This document shows positions 28,491 through 37,857 of a DNA stretch of 64,000 nucleotides, piece after piece. Positions within the stretch are counted from its first letter, which is position 1; the number at the start of each line of letters is the position of its first letter. A model generated the notes under the pieces. It saw nothing but the letters and a program-made list of their open reading frames with translations. It made no database searches and was not told the origin of the DNA. The DNA is from Desulfomicrobium orale DSM 12838 (GTDB lineage: Bacteria; Desulfobacterota; Desulfovibrionia; Desulfovibrionales; Desulfomicrobiaceae): the NCBI RefSeq assembly GCF_001553625.1, contig NZ_CP014230.1, forward strand, positions 2,232,001-2,296,000, written 5' to 3'. The position numbers and the translations under genes were made by a program.

Positions 28491-29270
28491 TCACCAGACA
28501 CGCCGGACCCGCACGCCGCTCCGGGCCATATGGTCTTTCAGTTCCACGATGGTGTGGTTCCCGTAATGCACGATGGACGCGATGAGCGCGGCCGAGGCCC
28601 GGCCTTCAGTCACGGCCTCGACCATATGCTGCGGGCTGCCCGCGCCTCCCGAAGCGATGACCGGCACGCGCACATGGTCGGCGATGAGCCGGGTCAGGGT
28701 CAGCTCGTAGCCGTCTTTGGTGCCGTCGGCGTCGATGGAGTTGACGCACAGCTCGCCCGCGCCCAGATGCTCCGCTTCCTTCGCCCACCACAGGGCGTCC
28801 ATGCCCGTACGCTTGCGGCCGCCGTGGATGACGATCTCGTAGCCCGAGGGGATGGCATCGGTGCGCGGCACGCGCAGCACATCCATGCCGACCACGATGC
28901 ACTGGGAGCCGAAGGCCGCCGCGCCCTCAGCGATGATTTCCGGCCTTTTCACGGCGGCGGAATTGACCGAAATTTTCTCCGCTCCGGCCAGCAGCACATC
29001 GCGCATGTCGGCCAGCGTGGAGATCCCCCCGCCCACGGAAAAGGGGATGAAAATCTGCCCGGCCACCTTTTCCACCACCCTGAGCATGATGCCCCGGCCC
29101 TCGTGGGACGCGGTGATGTCGTAAAACACGATCTCGTCGGCCCCTTCCTCGTAGTAGCGCCGGGCCGTGTCCACCGGGTCGCCGATATCCACATTGCCCT
29201 GAAATCTGACACCCTTGGTCAGCTTGCCGTCCCGGACGTCCAGGCAGGGAATGACGCGCTTACTGAGCAT
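28491..29270 (-). CDS. hisF: Imidazole glycerol phosphate synthase cyclase subunit HisF
   Basis: This 259-residue TIM barrel starts at the ATG at 29270 ([20 protein letters not shown]), overlapping hisH by 11 nt; an upstream in-frame start at 29306 would add 12 unrelated residues. Catalytic aspartates lie in CLDVRDGK (Asp11) and in [12 protein letters not shown]. Phosphate-binding loops are intact ([16 protein letters not shown]). With HisH it makes IGP and AICAR from PRFAR in histidine synthesis. Confidence 0.95.
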   Translation of the reverse strand: MLSKRVIPCLDVRDGKLTKGVRFQGNVDIGDPVDTARRYYEEGADEIVFYDITASHEGRGIMLRVVEKVAGQIFIPFSVGGGISTLADMRDVLLAGAEKISVNSAAVKRPEIIAEGAAAFGSQCIVVGMDVLRVPRTDAIPSGYEIVIHGGRKRTGMDALWWAKEAEHLGAGELCVNSIDADGTKDGYELTLTRLIADHVRVPVIASGGAGSPQHMVEAVTEGRASAALIASIVHYGNHTIVELKDHMARSGVRVRRVW

Positions 29271-29901
29271 GGGCCGTCTCCCGGCAATACGCATAGAAAT
29301 TGGCAAGCATCTTAAGCCCCGGCCGCCCGCTTTTTTCCGGATGAAACTGGGTGGCCCACAGACCGTCGCGGCCGTGGACGGAGCAGAACTCCAGCCCGTA
29401 ACCGGTGGTGCCGATCACGTACTCCCGGGCCGGGATGGGATAATAGCTGTGCACGAAATAGAACTCGCTTTCCGGGTCGATGCCGTCGAAAAGGCGGCAG
29501 TCCCGATGCAGGCGGACCGTGTTCCAGCCCATGTGCGGGATGTTGATGGGCTCGCCGTTCTCATCGGACAGGTCCGGCGTGAACATGCCGCATTGGCCGG
29601 AGATGACGCCCAGCGTCCGGGTATCGTTTTCAGGACTGTGATCCAGCAGGATCTGACAGCCCAGACAGATGCCAAGCATGGGCTTGTTCCGGCCGATTTC
29701 GCGGAGAATGGCGTCCGCCATGCCGGACCGGCGCAGATGTTCCATGGCCGATCCGGCCGCGCCCACACCGGGAAAAATGATCCCCTGGCTGCGGGCGATG
29801 ACGTCATGGTCCGCCGTGACCATGCAGGGAATACCCAGAGAATCCAGGGCGCGCCTGACGCTGGTCAGATTTCCGGCTTCGTAGTTCAAAATGGCGAGCA
29901 T
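29260..29901 (-). CDS. hisH: Imidazole glycerol phosphate synthase glutaminase subunit HisH
   Basis: This 213-residue class I glutamine amidotransferase has nucleophile cysteine in GICLGCQIL, the oxyanion-loop PHMGWN and the His/Glu pair in TQFHPEKSG. It delivers ammonia to HisF, whose gene overlaps by 11 nt. CGAGGAG precedes the ATG. The gene diverges from hldD. Confidence 0.95.
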   Translation of the reverse strand: MLAILNYEAGNLTSVRRALDSLGIPCMVTADHDVIARSQGIIFPGVGAAGSAMEHLRRSGMADAILREIGRNKPMLGICLGCQILLDHSPENDTRTLGVISGQCGMFTPDLSDENGEPINIPHMGWNTVRLHRDCRLFDGIDPESEFYFVHSYYPIPAREYVIGTTGYGLEFCSVHGRDGLWATQFHPEKSGRPGLKMLANFYAYCRETAHAQ

Positions 29902-30038
29902 GAAAGCTCCTCGGAAACATAATGATTGAAGGAATTCTGAATATCCAAAGACAACGTAAAAACCAAGCCGGATGTTCGGGCGGCTTGCCGGAAAAACGGT
30001 TTCCGGCTACGGCAACGCGCTGAAACAACGGGGGAATC

Positions 30039-31022
30039 ATGATCGTCATCACCGGCGGCGCGGGCTTCATCGGCAGCGCCATGATCTGGGAACTGAACCG
30101 GCAGGGCCGCCGGGACATCATCGTGGTGGACAATCTGGCGTCCACCGCCAAATGGCGCAATCTGGTCGGGCTTGCGTACCATCGCTACATCCACAAGGAC
30201 GAATTTCCGGCCCTGGCCAGAACCCGTTACATGGAAGACCGCATCGAGGCCGTGATTCATCTCGGCGCCTGCTCCGCCACCACGGAGCCCGACTGCGATT
30301 ATCTGATCCGCAACAATCTGGAATACTCCAAAGCCATGTGCCGCTTCGCTCTGGAGCGCAACGCCCGGTTCATCTACGCCAGCTCCGCCGCCACTTACGG
30401 AGACGGCGGCCGCGGGTTCGACGATTCCGACGAGGCTCTGGACAGCCTGCAACCGCTGAACATGTACGGCTACTCCAAGCATCTGTTTGACCTGTGGGTG
30501 CAAGGGGAAGGGCTGCTGGACAGCGTGGCCGGACTCAAGTTCTTCAACGTGTTCGGTCCCAACGAATACCACAAGGAAGACATGCGCTCGGTGGTCTGCA
30601 AGGCTTTCATCCAGATCGGGCAGACTGGGCGGCTGAAACTCTTCAGGTCCTACCGTGCGGAATACGCCGACGGCGAGCAGCGCCGGGACTTTGTGTACAT
30701 CAAGGACTGCGTGCGGATCATCGGCTGGCTGCTCGAAAATCCTGGCGTGGGCGGGATTTTCAACGTGGGAACGGGTCAGGCCCGGACCTGGAACGATCTG
30801 GCCCGGGCCGTGTTCGCGGCCATGGATCTGGAGCCGGTCATCGAATACATCGACATGCCGGAATTCCTGCGGGATAAGTATCAGTATTATACCTGCGCGG
30901 ACCTGACCAAACTGGGCGTGCGCGGCTGCGACGTCCGCTTCCGGTCTCTGGAGGACGGCGTGACGGACTATGTGCAAAACTACCTAGCACGGGAGCACGC
31001 GTATCTGACCTCCCGCTACTGA
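30039..31022 (+). CDS. hldD: ADP-L-glycero-D-manno-heptose 6-epimerase
   Basis: This 327-residue extended SDR enzyme has the nucleotide-binding GGAGFIG at residues 6-12, the catalytic Y-x-x-x-K in MYGYSKHLFD, and family stretches FNVFGPNEYHKEDM and GEQRRDFVYIKD. It makes the heptose precursor of LPS inner core, in agreement with a Gram-negative outer membrane. The short spacer to hisH (137 nt) should hold both divergent promoters. Confidence 0.92.
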   Translation: MIVITGGAGFIGSAMIWELNRQGRRDIIVVDNLASTAKWRNLVGLAYHRYIHKDEFPALARTRYMEDRIEAVIHLGACSATTEPDCDYLIRNNLEYSKAMCRFALERNARFIYASSAATYGDGGRGFDDSDEALDSLQPLNMYGYSKHLFDLWVQGEGLLDSVAGLKFFNVFGPNEYHKEDMRSVVCKAFIQIGQTGRLKLFRSYRAEYADGEQRRDFVYIKDCVRIIGWLLENPGVGGIFNVGTGQARTWNDLARAVFAAMDLEPVIEYIDMPEFLRDKYQYYTCADLTKLGVRGCDVRFRSLEDGVTDYVQNYLAREHAYLTSRY

Positions 31023-31205
31023 GTCCGCACTCTCCTCGTTTCGGAGGAAGTGTCTCCATCCATGTGCGACGAGCTGTCCGCTTCCGAGAGCCGAGCATAA
31101 CGGATGACAACGCCGCCGTTCGCGGATACGGACGGCCCGGAAACGGGATATCCCGGCTCCGGCCGCCCACGCGGTCTTTCAATGCGCCGATTTTCAGGAC
31201 CATTC

Positions 31206-31949
31206 ATGCTGCACCATATCGCCGTCGTACTGTTTCGTCCTAAATATCCGGAGAATATCGGTTCCGTGGCCCGCGCCTGCATGAACATGGGATGCTCCCG
31301 GATCATCCTCGTCGATCCGTGGAAATGGGACCTGGAAAAAGCCCTGCCCCTGGCCACCCATCACGCCCGGCATCTGCTGGAGTCTGTAAGCATCGTCCCC
31401 ACGCTGTCCGAGGCGCTCGCTCCCTTCTCCGTTTCCTACGGCACCACGGCCCGGACGGGCGGATGGCGCAAGTCCATTCAGACGTCCGAGGAAGCCGCTC
31501 CGCAGATTATCGCTCAGTGCAACGACGGAGCCAGCGTCGCCCTGGTTTTCGGGCCGGAAGACAAAGGGCTGACCAACGAGGAAACCGACTTGTGTTCCCA
31601 TCTGCTGACCATCCCCACCGCCGGCGGGCTGACCTCCCTGAACCTGAGCCAGGCCGTGATGGTGGTACTGTACGAATGCTTCAAGAAATCCCTGACCAAA
31701 CCCTTCAAGATAGCCGGATATCCCAAGGAGCGCCACATCAACCATGACGAGCGCCAGATTCTCTTCGATCAGCTCCGCGAGACGCTGCTGGACATCGACT
31801 ACCTCAAGCCCGACAACCCCGACTACTTCATGTTGTCCATCAAACGCTTCCTGAACCGGGTCAATCCGCGACTGAACGAGTACAACCAGCTCATGGGACT
31901 CTGCCGGCAGATGCGACGCATCGTCCGCATCGCCAGAGAAAAAGGCTGA
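31206..31949 (+). CDS. SpoU/TrmJ-type RNA ribose 2'-O-methyltransferase
   Basis: The protein is 247 residues from the ATG at 31206, chosen because TTTTCAGGA is upstream and the protein then starts directly with the SPOUT fold (LHHIAVVLFRPKYPENIGSV). Key family motifs are PENIGSVARACMNMG, VFGPEDKGLTNEE and LNLSQAVMVVLYE, which bind SAM in the trefoil knot. TrmJ methylates position 32 of several tRNAs; the target here is inferred. The upstream in-frame extension from 31104 is low-complexity and unlikely to be translated. Confidence 0.83.
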   Translation: MLHHIAVVLFRPKYPENIGSVARACMNMGCSRIILVDPWKWDLEKALPLATHHARHLLESVSIVPTLSEALAPFSVSYGTTARTGGWRKSIQTSEEAAPQIIAQCNDGASVALVFGPEDKGLTNEETDLCSHLLTIPTAGGLTSLNLSQAVMVVLYECFKKSLTKPFKIAGYPKERHINHDERQILFDQLRETLLDIDYLKPDNPDYFMLSIKRFLNRVNPRLNEYNQLMGLCRQMRRIVRIAREKG

Positions 31950-31998
31950 GTGCCTCCGTCCTGCCAAGCCCGAATCTGAAACCCTCACCGGCAAACAG

Positions 31999-33591
31999 AT
32001 GAAAGAAACGAAATTGTTCAAGATGTTCATGTGGCTGCTCGTTCTTGGAGTGAGCTGGACACTGGCCATCCCGGAAGGAACGGTCATGGCCTCCGAGCAG
32101 AAACACAGCTTTCGAAGCTCCGTCGCACCGAAACCGGGCAAGCCGCCAGAAGAGAAAAAGAAGACTTCCGCAGCAAAGTCTTCATCCAAAAGTGGAAAGA
32201 AAAAGGCTGACAAAGCCCCGCAGAAAGCCCCCAAGGCCGCCCAGACTCCCAAGACATCACAAAAGAACGCCAAAACTGTTCAGAAGGCTCCGAAGGCATC
32301 TCAAAAAGATGCAAAAATCACCCAGAAACATCCAAATACATCCAAAAAAGGCCCCAAAGCTGCACAGAAGGGCTCTGAAGTACCCAGACAAGAGTCCAAA
32401 GCGACCAAAACGCCTCAGAAAGATACTCAATCTGTCCAGAAGAATTCAAAGGTATCAAAGAAAGACACACAACCCGCTCAAAGAAAACTGAAAGCAGCCA
32501 AGCAGGAGCCCAAGGCGGCGAAGACTCCCGGCAAGGACAGTAAGACTGTCCAGAAGGCCAATCCGGCAGGGTCTGGAAATTCTCAAGAAACAAGGACACC
32601 GAAGGGTTCCAAAACAGCGGCAACGGGCAAGAAACTCTCGCAGGCCGATGCCAAAGGCATTACCGGGAAGGTAGACCGAAAGGCGCTGAAAAAACCGATC
32701 ACGACCCAGCGACTGAAGAAAAAGAAAGCGTCTGCAGCGAAGATACATTCCAAAAAGACGAACAAGGATCTGCACCTGAATGTCAAAGCAGCCTTTCTGG
32801 TCAACATGAGCAACGGAAAAATCTACTACGAACAGAATCCGGACACGCCCATCGCTCCGGCTTCCATCACCAAGGTTCTGACTCTGTATCTTGTGCGTGA
32901 GGCCATGGCACAGGGAAAGATCACACCCGTCACGGCCATTCCCATCAGTGACAGGGCCATCAGAACCGGCGGCTCGCGCATGAGCCTGAAACGCGGGGAA
33001 AAAGTGCCCCTGCGGGAGCTGATCAAGGGCATCAGCGTGGTCTCGGCCAACAACGCCTGTGTGGCCGTGGCCGAATATATGGGCAAGGGCGACTCTTCCA
33101 GATTTGTATCGCGGATGAACGCCAAAGCGAAAAAAATAGGCATGTCCAGCAGCCGCTTCAAAAATCCCAATGGCCTGCCTGCACACGGACAGCTGTCCAC
33201 GGCCAGGGATATCGCCAAATTGTCCATGAGCTATCTGCGCCGCTTTCCGGAATCCCTGTCCATCCATTCCATGACCACACACACATATCATGGCGCCACG
33301 CACCGCAACGCCAATTCTCTGCTGCGGACGTACAAGGGTGCGGATGGACTGAAGACCGGTTTTGTCTGTGCGTCGGGATACAATATCACGGCCACGGCCA
33401 AACGCGGGGACACCCGTTTGCTGGCCGTGGTGCTGGGAGCGCAAAATTCCGTGAGCCGTCAGGTGGAAACAGCCAGACTGCTTGATTACGGCTTTAAACG
33501 CGCCACCATGGAGAAAGGCCTTGGGAACGGGAACGGCGGTAAAAAGTTGAAACCGAAGTCTAAGTCGCAGAAAAACAAAAAGAACAGTTGA
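31999..33591 (+). CDS. D-alanyl-D-alanine carboxypeptidase with long Lys-rich linker
   Basis: This 530-residue protein has a signal peptide (about 1-31), a ~220-residue lysine/alanine/proline/glutamine-rich region (about 36-258) and a C-terminal S11 penicillin-binding domain. Catalytic motifs are intact: S-x-x-K as SITK (Ser289, Lys292), S-x-N as SAN (Ser349-Asn351) and KTG at 452-454. The enzyme trims the terminal D-Ala of peptidoglycan stem peptides in the periplasm. The linker contains 14-residue imperfect repeats such as QKNAKTVQKAPKAS then QKDAKITQKHPNTS. The linker may bind the anionic cell wall or LPS, or span the periplasm; that is inference. Confidence 0.88.
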   Translation: MKETKLFKMFMWLLVLGVSWTLAIPEGTVMASEQKHSFRSSVAPKPGKPPEEKKKTSAAKSSSKSGKKKADKAPQKAPKAAQTPKTSQKNAKTVQKAPKASQKDAKITQKHPNTSKKGPKAAQKGSEVPRQESKATKTPQKDTQSVQKNSKVSKKDTQPAQRKLKAAKQEPKAAKTPGKDSKTVQKANPAGSGNSQETRTPKGSKTAATGKKLSQADAKGITGKVDRKALKKPITTQRLKKKKASAAKIHSKKTNKDLHLNVKAAFLVNMSNGKIYYEQNPDTPIAPASITKVLTLYLVREAMAQGKITPVTAIPISDRAIRTGGSRMSLKRGEKVPLRELIKGISVVSANNACVAVAEYMGKGDSSRFVSRMNAKAKKIGMSSSRFKNPNGLPAHGQLSTARDIAKLSMSYLRRFPESLSIHSMTTHTYHGATHRNANSLLRTYKGADGLKTGFVCASGYNITATAKRGDTRLLAVVLGAQNSVSRQVETARLLDYGFKRATMEKGLGNGNGGKKLKPKSKSQKNKKNS

Positions 33592-33628
33592 TTTTACAAC
33601 CCTGCTCACCTTGCTATCGGCGAAACTT

Positions 33629-33650
33629 GTCTCTTGGCTAAATAAGAGAC
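33629..33650 (+). terminator. Weak hairpin downstream of the carboxypeptidase gene
   Basis: A 7-bp stem (GTCTCTT / AAGAGAC, 8-nt loop) lies 38 nt after the stop. There is no U-tract. The rest of 33592-33823 holds no gene that I can support. Confidence 0.35.
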
Positions 33651-33823
33651 CATCTGACTGATAAAACCGAGCGTGGTAAGGGCATCAGGATTATGTCAGC
33701 CAGGGCTTCTGGTTTTCCTTTCGCCCACAGCAAGCATGCCATCTCATGAAGTGCCTTGGTATTCGGATGGAGTTAGCGTTCTTCTCAGATCAAGGAAGAT
33801 ATAAGGGCTCTGCCATGAGCCAC

Positions 33824-33848
33824 AAAAAAAGGGATGCCTCCGCATCCC
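33824..33848 (-). terminator. Rho-independent terminator of paaK
   Basis: On the minus strand, 28 nt beyond the paaK stop, a 7-bp stem (GGGATGC / GCATCCC) with a 4-nt loop is followed by seven T. Confidence 0.88.
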
Positions 33849-33876
33849 TTCCTTCATTTTCCAGAAAGAAACAGTT

Positions 33877-35172
33877 TCAGCTTCTGAGATCCTGCACGCG
33901 CTGCGCCTTGCCCTCTGATTTAGGCAGAGAGTTGCTTTCCACCAGATCGACGCGGGGCGTGATCAGCAGTTCGTCGCGCAGTTTGGCGCCAATACGCTCC
34001 TGCAGCTGCTTCAGTTCACGCATGTCTTCCACGAAAAACTCGTTCTTGATTTCCACCTTAACCCGCATCTGGTCCAGATAGCCGTCGCGTTCCAGCACAA
34101 TGAGGTAGTTCTGTCCCACCTCGGGCATGCTCATGAGGGTTTTTTCCACCTGCATGGGGTAGATGTTCACGCCCTTGACGATGAGCATGTCGTCGGAGCG
34201 GCCTACAATCCGGTCCAGGCGCCGATGGGCCCGGCCGCAGGCGCATTCTCCGGGCAGAAAACGGGTCAGGTCCCGGGTGCGGTAACGGATGAGCGGCATG
34301 CCCTCCCGGCACAGCGTGGTGATGACCAGTTCTCCCACTTCGCCTTCCGCCGCCGGTTCACCGCTCTGCGGGTTGATGATTTCGGCGAGGTAGGCATCCT
34401 CCCAGATGTGCATGCCGTCCTGCTCCTGGCATTCGAAGGCCACGCCGGGGCCGTTCATCTCCGACAGGCCATAAGAATTGTAGGCCTTGAGATCGAAAGC
34501 TTCCTCGATGCGCTGCCGCGCGCCGTCGGTATGCGGTTCCGCGCCGATGAGAGCGATGCGCAGGTGTCGCAGGCGCTCCGGCGTGATGCCGTATTCCCCG
34601 AAAAGAGAGCTCAGATGCAGGGCATAAGAAGGAATGATGTGAATAGCTGCAACCTGGAAGTCCTCCAACAGCTTGAACTGCCTCCGGGAATTGCCCGCAC
34701 CGGCGGGGATGGTCAGGCAGCCCAGCCGCTCCGCGCCGTAGTGGATGCCCAGGCCGCCGGTGAACAGGCCGTAGCCGGCAATGTTCTGAAACGTGTCACC
34801 CGGGCGTATGCCCACCATATGCATGCAGCGGGCCACCAGATCGGCCCAGGTTTCGAGATCCCGCCGCGTGTAGTAAATGACCGTGGCCGATCCCGTGGTG
34901 CCCGATGACGCATGCAGGCGCACCATGTCTCCCACCGGCATGGTCAGCATCTTGGTCGGATAGGCCCGCCGCAGGTCGTCTTTGGTGGTAAACGGCAGAC
35001 GCCTGACGTCCTCCAGACTGCGGATGTCGGACGGAGTCACGCCCGCCTCGGCGAAATGCCGCGCGTAGAATTCCGATGTGGCCGCACGCCGCACGCTGTC
35101 CGTGAGCCGGGAGAGCTGGAGAGTATCAAGTTCCTGGCGGGAAAAAAATTCTTCCGGACAGTAGGCGTTCAT
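33877..35172 (-). CDS. paaK: Phenylacetate-CoA ligase family protein
   Basis: This 431-residue adenylate-forming enzyme has the P-loop-like HASSGTTGSATVIYYTRRDL (residues ~87-106), SYGLSEMNGPGVAFE, the hinge region YRTRDLTRFLPG and the C-terminal VKGVNIYPMQVEKTLM. It activates phenylacetate or other aryl acids to CoA esters with ATP. In Desulfovibrionales such ligases often stand near 2-oxoacid oxidoreductases, but none is visible here. Substrate specificity is not certain. A purine-rich AGGAG lies near the start. Confidence 0.88.
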   Translation of the reverse strand: MNAYCPEEFFSRQELDTLQLSRLTDSVRRAATSEFYARHFAEAGVTPSDIRSLEDVRRLPFTTKDDLRRAYPTKMLTMPVGDMVRLHASSGTTGSATVIYYTRRDLETWADLVARCMHMVGIRPGDTFQNIAGYGLFTGGLGIHYGAERLGCLTIPAGAGNSRRQFKLLEDFQVAAIHIIPSYALHLSSLFGEYGITPERLRHLRIALIGAEPHTDGARQRIEEAFDLKAYNSYGLSEMNGPGVAFECQEQDGMHIWEDAYLAEIINPQSGEPAAEGEVGELVITTLCREGMPLIRYRTRDLTRFLPGECACGRAHRRLDRIVGRSDDMLIVKGVNIYPMQVEKTLMSMPEVGQNYLIVLERDGYLDQMRVKVEIKNEFFVEDMRELKQLQERIGAKLRDELLITPRVDLVESNSLPKSEGKAQRVQDLRS

Positions 35173-35207
35173 GGCGTACTCCTGATACGGGTTGTGGGAG
35201 CAAAAAA

Positions 35208-36644
35208 TCAGTATGCGCCGCCGTCTTCCGAAGGCAGCCCCATTTCTCGCAGATTGTCGAACACTGTGTACTGGCCGAAGTAGGCCAGACGCAACATGCC
35301 TACGGGGCCATTGCGCTGCTTGCCGATGATGATCTCGGCGATGTTCTTGTTCGGGTTGTCCTCGGCCTTGTTGTAGGCCGCGTCGCGATAGATGAAGACG
35401 ATGACGTCGGCATCCTGCTCGATGGCTCCGGATTCGCGCAGGTCGGAAATCATGGGCCGCTTGTCCGAGCGCTCCTCCACCTTCCGGTTCAGCTGGGACA
35501 AAGCGACGACAGGAACATCCAGCTCCTTGGCCAGGGCTTTCAGGTTCCGGGAAATATCGGAGATTTCCTGCTCTCGGGAATCGCTCCGATGGCTGGAGCG
35601 CATGAGTTGCAGATAATCGACGATGATCAGTCCCACGCCCTTCTCGGCCTTGAGGCGGCGGCAGCGGGCCCGGATTTCCATGGTGGACAGGGCGGGCGTG
35701 TCGTCGATGTAAATGGGTGCGCGGGAAAGATCTTCAGCGGCCTGATAAAGCCTGCTCCAGTCCTCGTCGTTCAGGTAGCCGCTGCGCAGGCGGCTCAGAT
35801 CAACCCGGCCGTGACAGCCCAGAAGGCGCATCATGAGCTGATCCATGGACATTTCCAGGGAGAACACGGCCACGGGCACTTCGTGATGAATGGCCGCGCG
35901 CATGCCCATGTTCAGAGCCAAGGCCGTCTTGCCCATGGACGGCCGGGCGGCCAGGATGATCAGGTCGGACTTCTGCAGACCCGAAGTCATGTGGTCGAAA
36001 TCCGTGTATCCGGTAGGCACGCCGGTAATCAGCTCTCCCTGGCCGGCCCGCATCTCCAGTTGCTCGAAAACCCGGTTAACCAGATCCTTGCTGCTGACGA
36101 AGGCCGGTTTGCCCTTGGATTCGGCGATGGAAAAAATCTCCTGCTCGGCCTTGTCCAGCAGGGATTCGGTGTCTTCTCCCGCCTCGAAGCAGTTGGTCAG
36201 AATTTCCGAAGAGGTCTGGATGAGCCGCCGCCGCACGGACTTGTCGCGAACGATCTGGGCGTGGAAGACCGCGTTGGAAGCCGAAGCCACGGACTCGGCC
36301 AGGGAGGCCAGATAGACCGTGCCACCCACCTCGTCCAGCTGCCCCCGCGATTGCAGATACTCGGCCGCGGTGACCAGATCCACGGGCTGGCGACGCCGGT
36401 AAAGCTCCTCAAAGGCCTGATAGATGGTCCTGTGCGCCGGCGAATAGAAATCCTCGTCAGAGATGGTGTCCACCAGAGTGTGGAAGATGTCGTTGCGCAG
36501 AAACACGCCGCCCAGTACGGCCTGCTCGGCCTCGGTATTGTGGGGGGGCAGCTTGCGCAACAAGTCAGAAGAGGCCTTTTGCAAGGCCTCTTCCTGAGTG
36601 TGCGTCCGTTGTCCGGACTTATTCGGCGGTGTCTTCGGCTGCAT
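35208..36644 (-). CDS. dnaB: Replicative DNA helicase DnaB
   Basis: This 478-residue protein has the N-terminal domain (PPHNTEAEQAVLGGVFL), Walker A RPSMGKTALALN, Walker B-like IIVDYLQLM and the loop RNLKALAKELDVPVVALSQL, all typical of DnaB. It unwinds DNA ahead of the fork. The ATG at 36644 overlaps the 3' end of rplI by 26 nt, and no other in-frame start is available before the conserved domain. It lies in the common rpsF-rpsR-rplI-dnaB operon. No intein is seen. Confidence 0.95.
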   Translation of the reverse strand: MQPKTPPNKSGQRTHTQEEALQKASSDLLRKLPPHNTEAEQAVLGGVFLRNDIFHTLVDTISDEDFYSPAHRTIYQAFEELYRRRQPVDLVTAAEYLQSRGQLDEVGGTVYLASLAESVASASNAVFHAQIVRDKSVRRRLIQTSSEILTNCFEAGEDTESLLDKAEQEIFSIAESKGKPAFVSSKDLVNRVFEQLEMRAGQGELITGVPTGYTDFDHMTSGLQKSDLIILAARPSMGKTALALNMGMRAAIHHEVPVAVFSLEMSMDQLMMRLLGCHGRVDLSRLRSGYLNDEDWSRLYQAAEDLSRAPIYIDDTPALSTMEIRARCRRLKAEKGVGLIIVDYLQLMRSSHRSDSREQEISDISRNLKALAKELDVPVVALSQLNRKVEERSDKRPMISDLRESGAIEQDADVIVFIYRDAAYNKAEDNPNKNIAEIIIGKQRNGPVGMLRLAYFGQYTVFDNLREMGLPSEDGGAY

Positions 36645-37146
36645 CTTCTACGACCGCCGCGCTCGCCTCTTCGGCCCCGGAAGACTCTTCCACATGGCCG
36701 TGCTTGATGATGCTGACCATGAGTTTGGCCGTGACTTCCGGATGCAGCTTCACGCCCACCTCGTGTTCGCCGAGGGAGCGCAGACCTTCATCCAGCAGTA
36801 TCTTGCGGCGGTCCACCACCACGCCCTGATCGGCCAGAATAGCCGCGATCTGGGAAGACGTGACGGAACCGTAGAGCTTATCGCCGTCGCCCACGCGGAC
36901 CTCGATCACCACCTTGGCCGCTTCAATCCGTCCGGCCAGATCCGTGGCCTCGGCCCGGATGGCGTCGTTCTTGGCCTGGAGCTTGCGGCGCTCCTGTTCA
37001 AAAACCTTCAGGTTGCCGGGAGTGGCCAGGGAAGCCAAGCCCTGCGGCAACAGATAATTTCTGCCGTAACCGGGACGGACGGCGACAATGTCGCCCAGGC
37101 GGCCCAGGCTATCCACATCTGCTCGTAAAATGACCTTCATGACCAC
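36619..37146 (-). CDS. rplI: 50S ribosomal protein L9
   Basis: This 175-residue protein starts MKVILRADVDSLGRLGDIVA, the L9 N-domain, with the long central helix and a C-domain ending near residue 150. An acidic Ala/Glu-rich tail of about 25 residues (EESSGAEEASAAVVEDAAED) extends past the usual L9 length of about 148. L9 binds 23S rRNA and helps keep the reading frame. The ORF is given two Met codons at its start; the second is the family start. Confidence 0.95.
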   Translation of the reverse strand: MVMKVILRADVDSLGRLGDIVAVRPGYGRNYLLPQGLASLATPGNLKVFEQERRKLQAKNDAIRAEATDLAGRIEAAKVVIEVRVGDGDKLYGSVTSSQIAAILADQGVVVDRRKILLDEGLRSLGEHEVGVKLHPEVTAKLMVSIIKHGHVEESSGAEEASAAVVEDAAEDTAE

Positions 37147-37151
37147 CTCTC

Positions 37152-37415
37152 CTAGATTCTCGACTTTTTGAGCACGTCCGTGCTGTGCGTGGCGGTGTAG
37201 AACATGAGCGCCATCTGGCGGGCGCGCTTGACCTCGCGGGTGATGGCCCGCTGGTGCTTGGCGCAGGTGCCCGTGATCCGGCTGGCGATGATCTTGCCGC
37301 GGTCGGTCACAAAGTCATTCAGTACTTCGGGATGCTTGTAATTGAGTGGAATTTCGGGGTTCTCGCAGAAACGGCAGTATTTTCTCCGAGGGGCGAATTT
37401 CTTCTTGAATGACAT
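37152..37415 (-). CDS. rpsR: 30S ribosomal protein S18
   Basis: This 87-residue protein begins [20 protein letters not shown] and carries the S18 pattern [21 protein letters not shown]. The paired cysteines C-x-x-C and a later cysteine suggest the zinc-binding form. It lies between rpsF and rplI with short spacing (3 and 5 nt). Confidence 0.97.
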   Translation of the reverse strand: MSFKKKFAPRRKYCRFCENPEIPLNYKHPEVLNDFVTDRGKIIASRITGTCAKHQRAITREVKRARQMALMFYTATHSTDVLKKSRI

Positions 37416-37418
37416 GGC

Positions 37419-37724
37419 TTAGGCCTCCTCGGCGGTCTCGGCGAGACGGACTGTGATGAATTTGAAAATGCCTTCGGTGATGCGCACATTGCGCTCCAGT
37501 TCGGCCACGGCCCGGCCCGGCAGATCCATCTCCATCCGGATATAGCGGCCCCTGGTGAACTTGCGTACCGGATAGGCGGTATCCTTGACGCCCCAGTCGT
37601 CGACCTTCACAACCGTTCCGCCTTCGCGCTCGATGACGGCGCTCAGGTTGCCGACGATTTCCTGGCATTCGTCCATGCCCAGCTCCGGGCTCAGCAGGAG
37701 CAGTTCCTCATACCTGACTGTCAT
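37419..37724 (-). CDS. rpsF: 30S ribosomal protein S6
   Basis: This 101-residue protein starts MTVRYEELLLLSPELGMDE and contains DWGVKDTAYPVRKFTRGRY, typical of S6. It is the first gene of the rpsF-rpsR-rplI-dnaB operon and forms a dimer with S18 in the ribosome platform. AAGGAGGAAC lies before the ATG. A 5' leader hairpin lies upstream. Confidence 0.97.
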   Translation of the reverse strand: MTVRYEELLLLSPELGMDECQEIVGNLSAVIEREGGTVVKVDDWGVKDTAYPVRKFTRGRYIRMEMDLPGRAVAELERNVRITEGIFKFITVRLAETAEEA

Positions 37725-37748
37725 GAATGTTCCTCCTTATGGGTGAAA

Positions 37749-37770
37749 GCCCGCCGTATTCGCGGCGAGC
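37749..37770 (-). promoter_or_regulatory. Leader hairpin upstream of rpsF
   Basis: A GC-rich stem (CGCCG/CGGCG core extended by three pairs including a wobble) with a 6-nt loop lies 25 nt before rpsF. Many bacteria have an S6:S18-binding mRNA element here; I could not confirm its consensus. Confidence 0.35.
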
Positions 37771-37785
37771 AAGGAAGTGCCGGTC

Positions 37786-37812
37786 GTTATGTCCATCCAC
37801 GGATCATGTCAA
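37786..37812 (-). promoter_or_regulatory. Candidate promoter of the rpsF operon
   Basis: On the minus strand a consensus TTGACA (37807-37812) and CATAAC (37786-37791) are 15 bp apart, giving a leader of about 55 nt that includes the hairpin. Confidence 0.45.
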
Positions 37813-37857
37813 GAAACCGGGCTTGAACAGAAGGCTGATTGGACCTACACGGCACCA

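Noticed and set aside
33592..33823. Possible transposase or gene remnant after the carboxypeptidase gene
   Set aside because: Translations in all frames contain stops and no recognisable motif, so no specific claim can be made.
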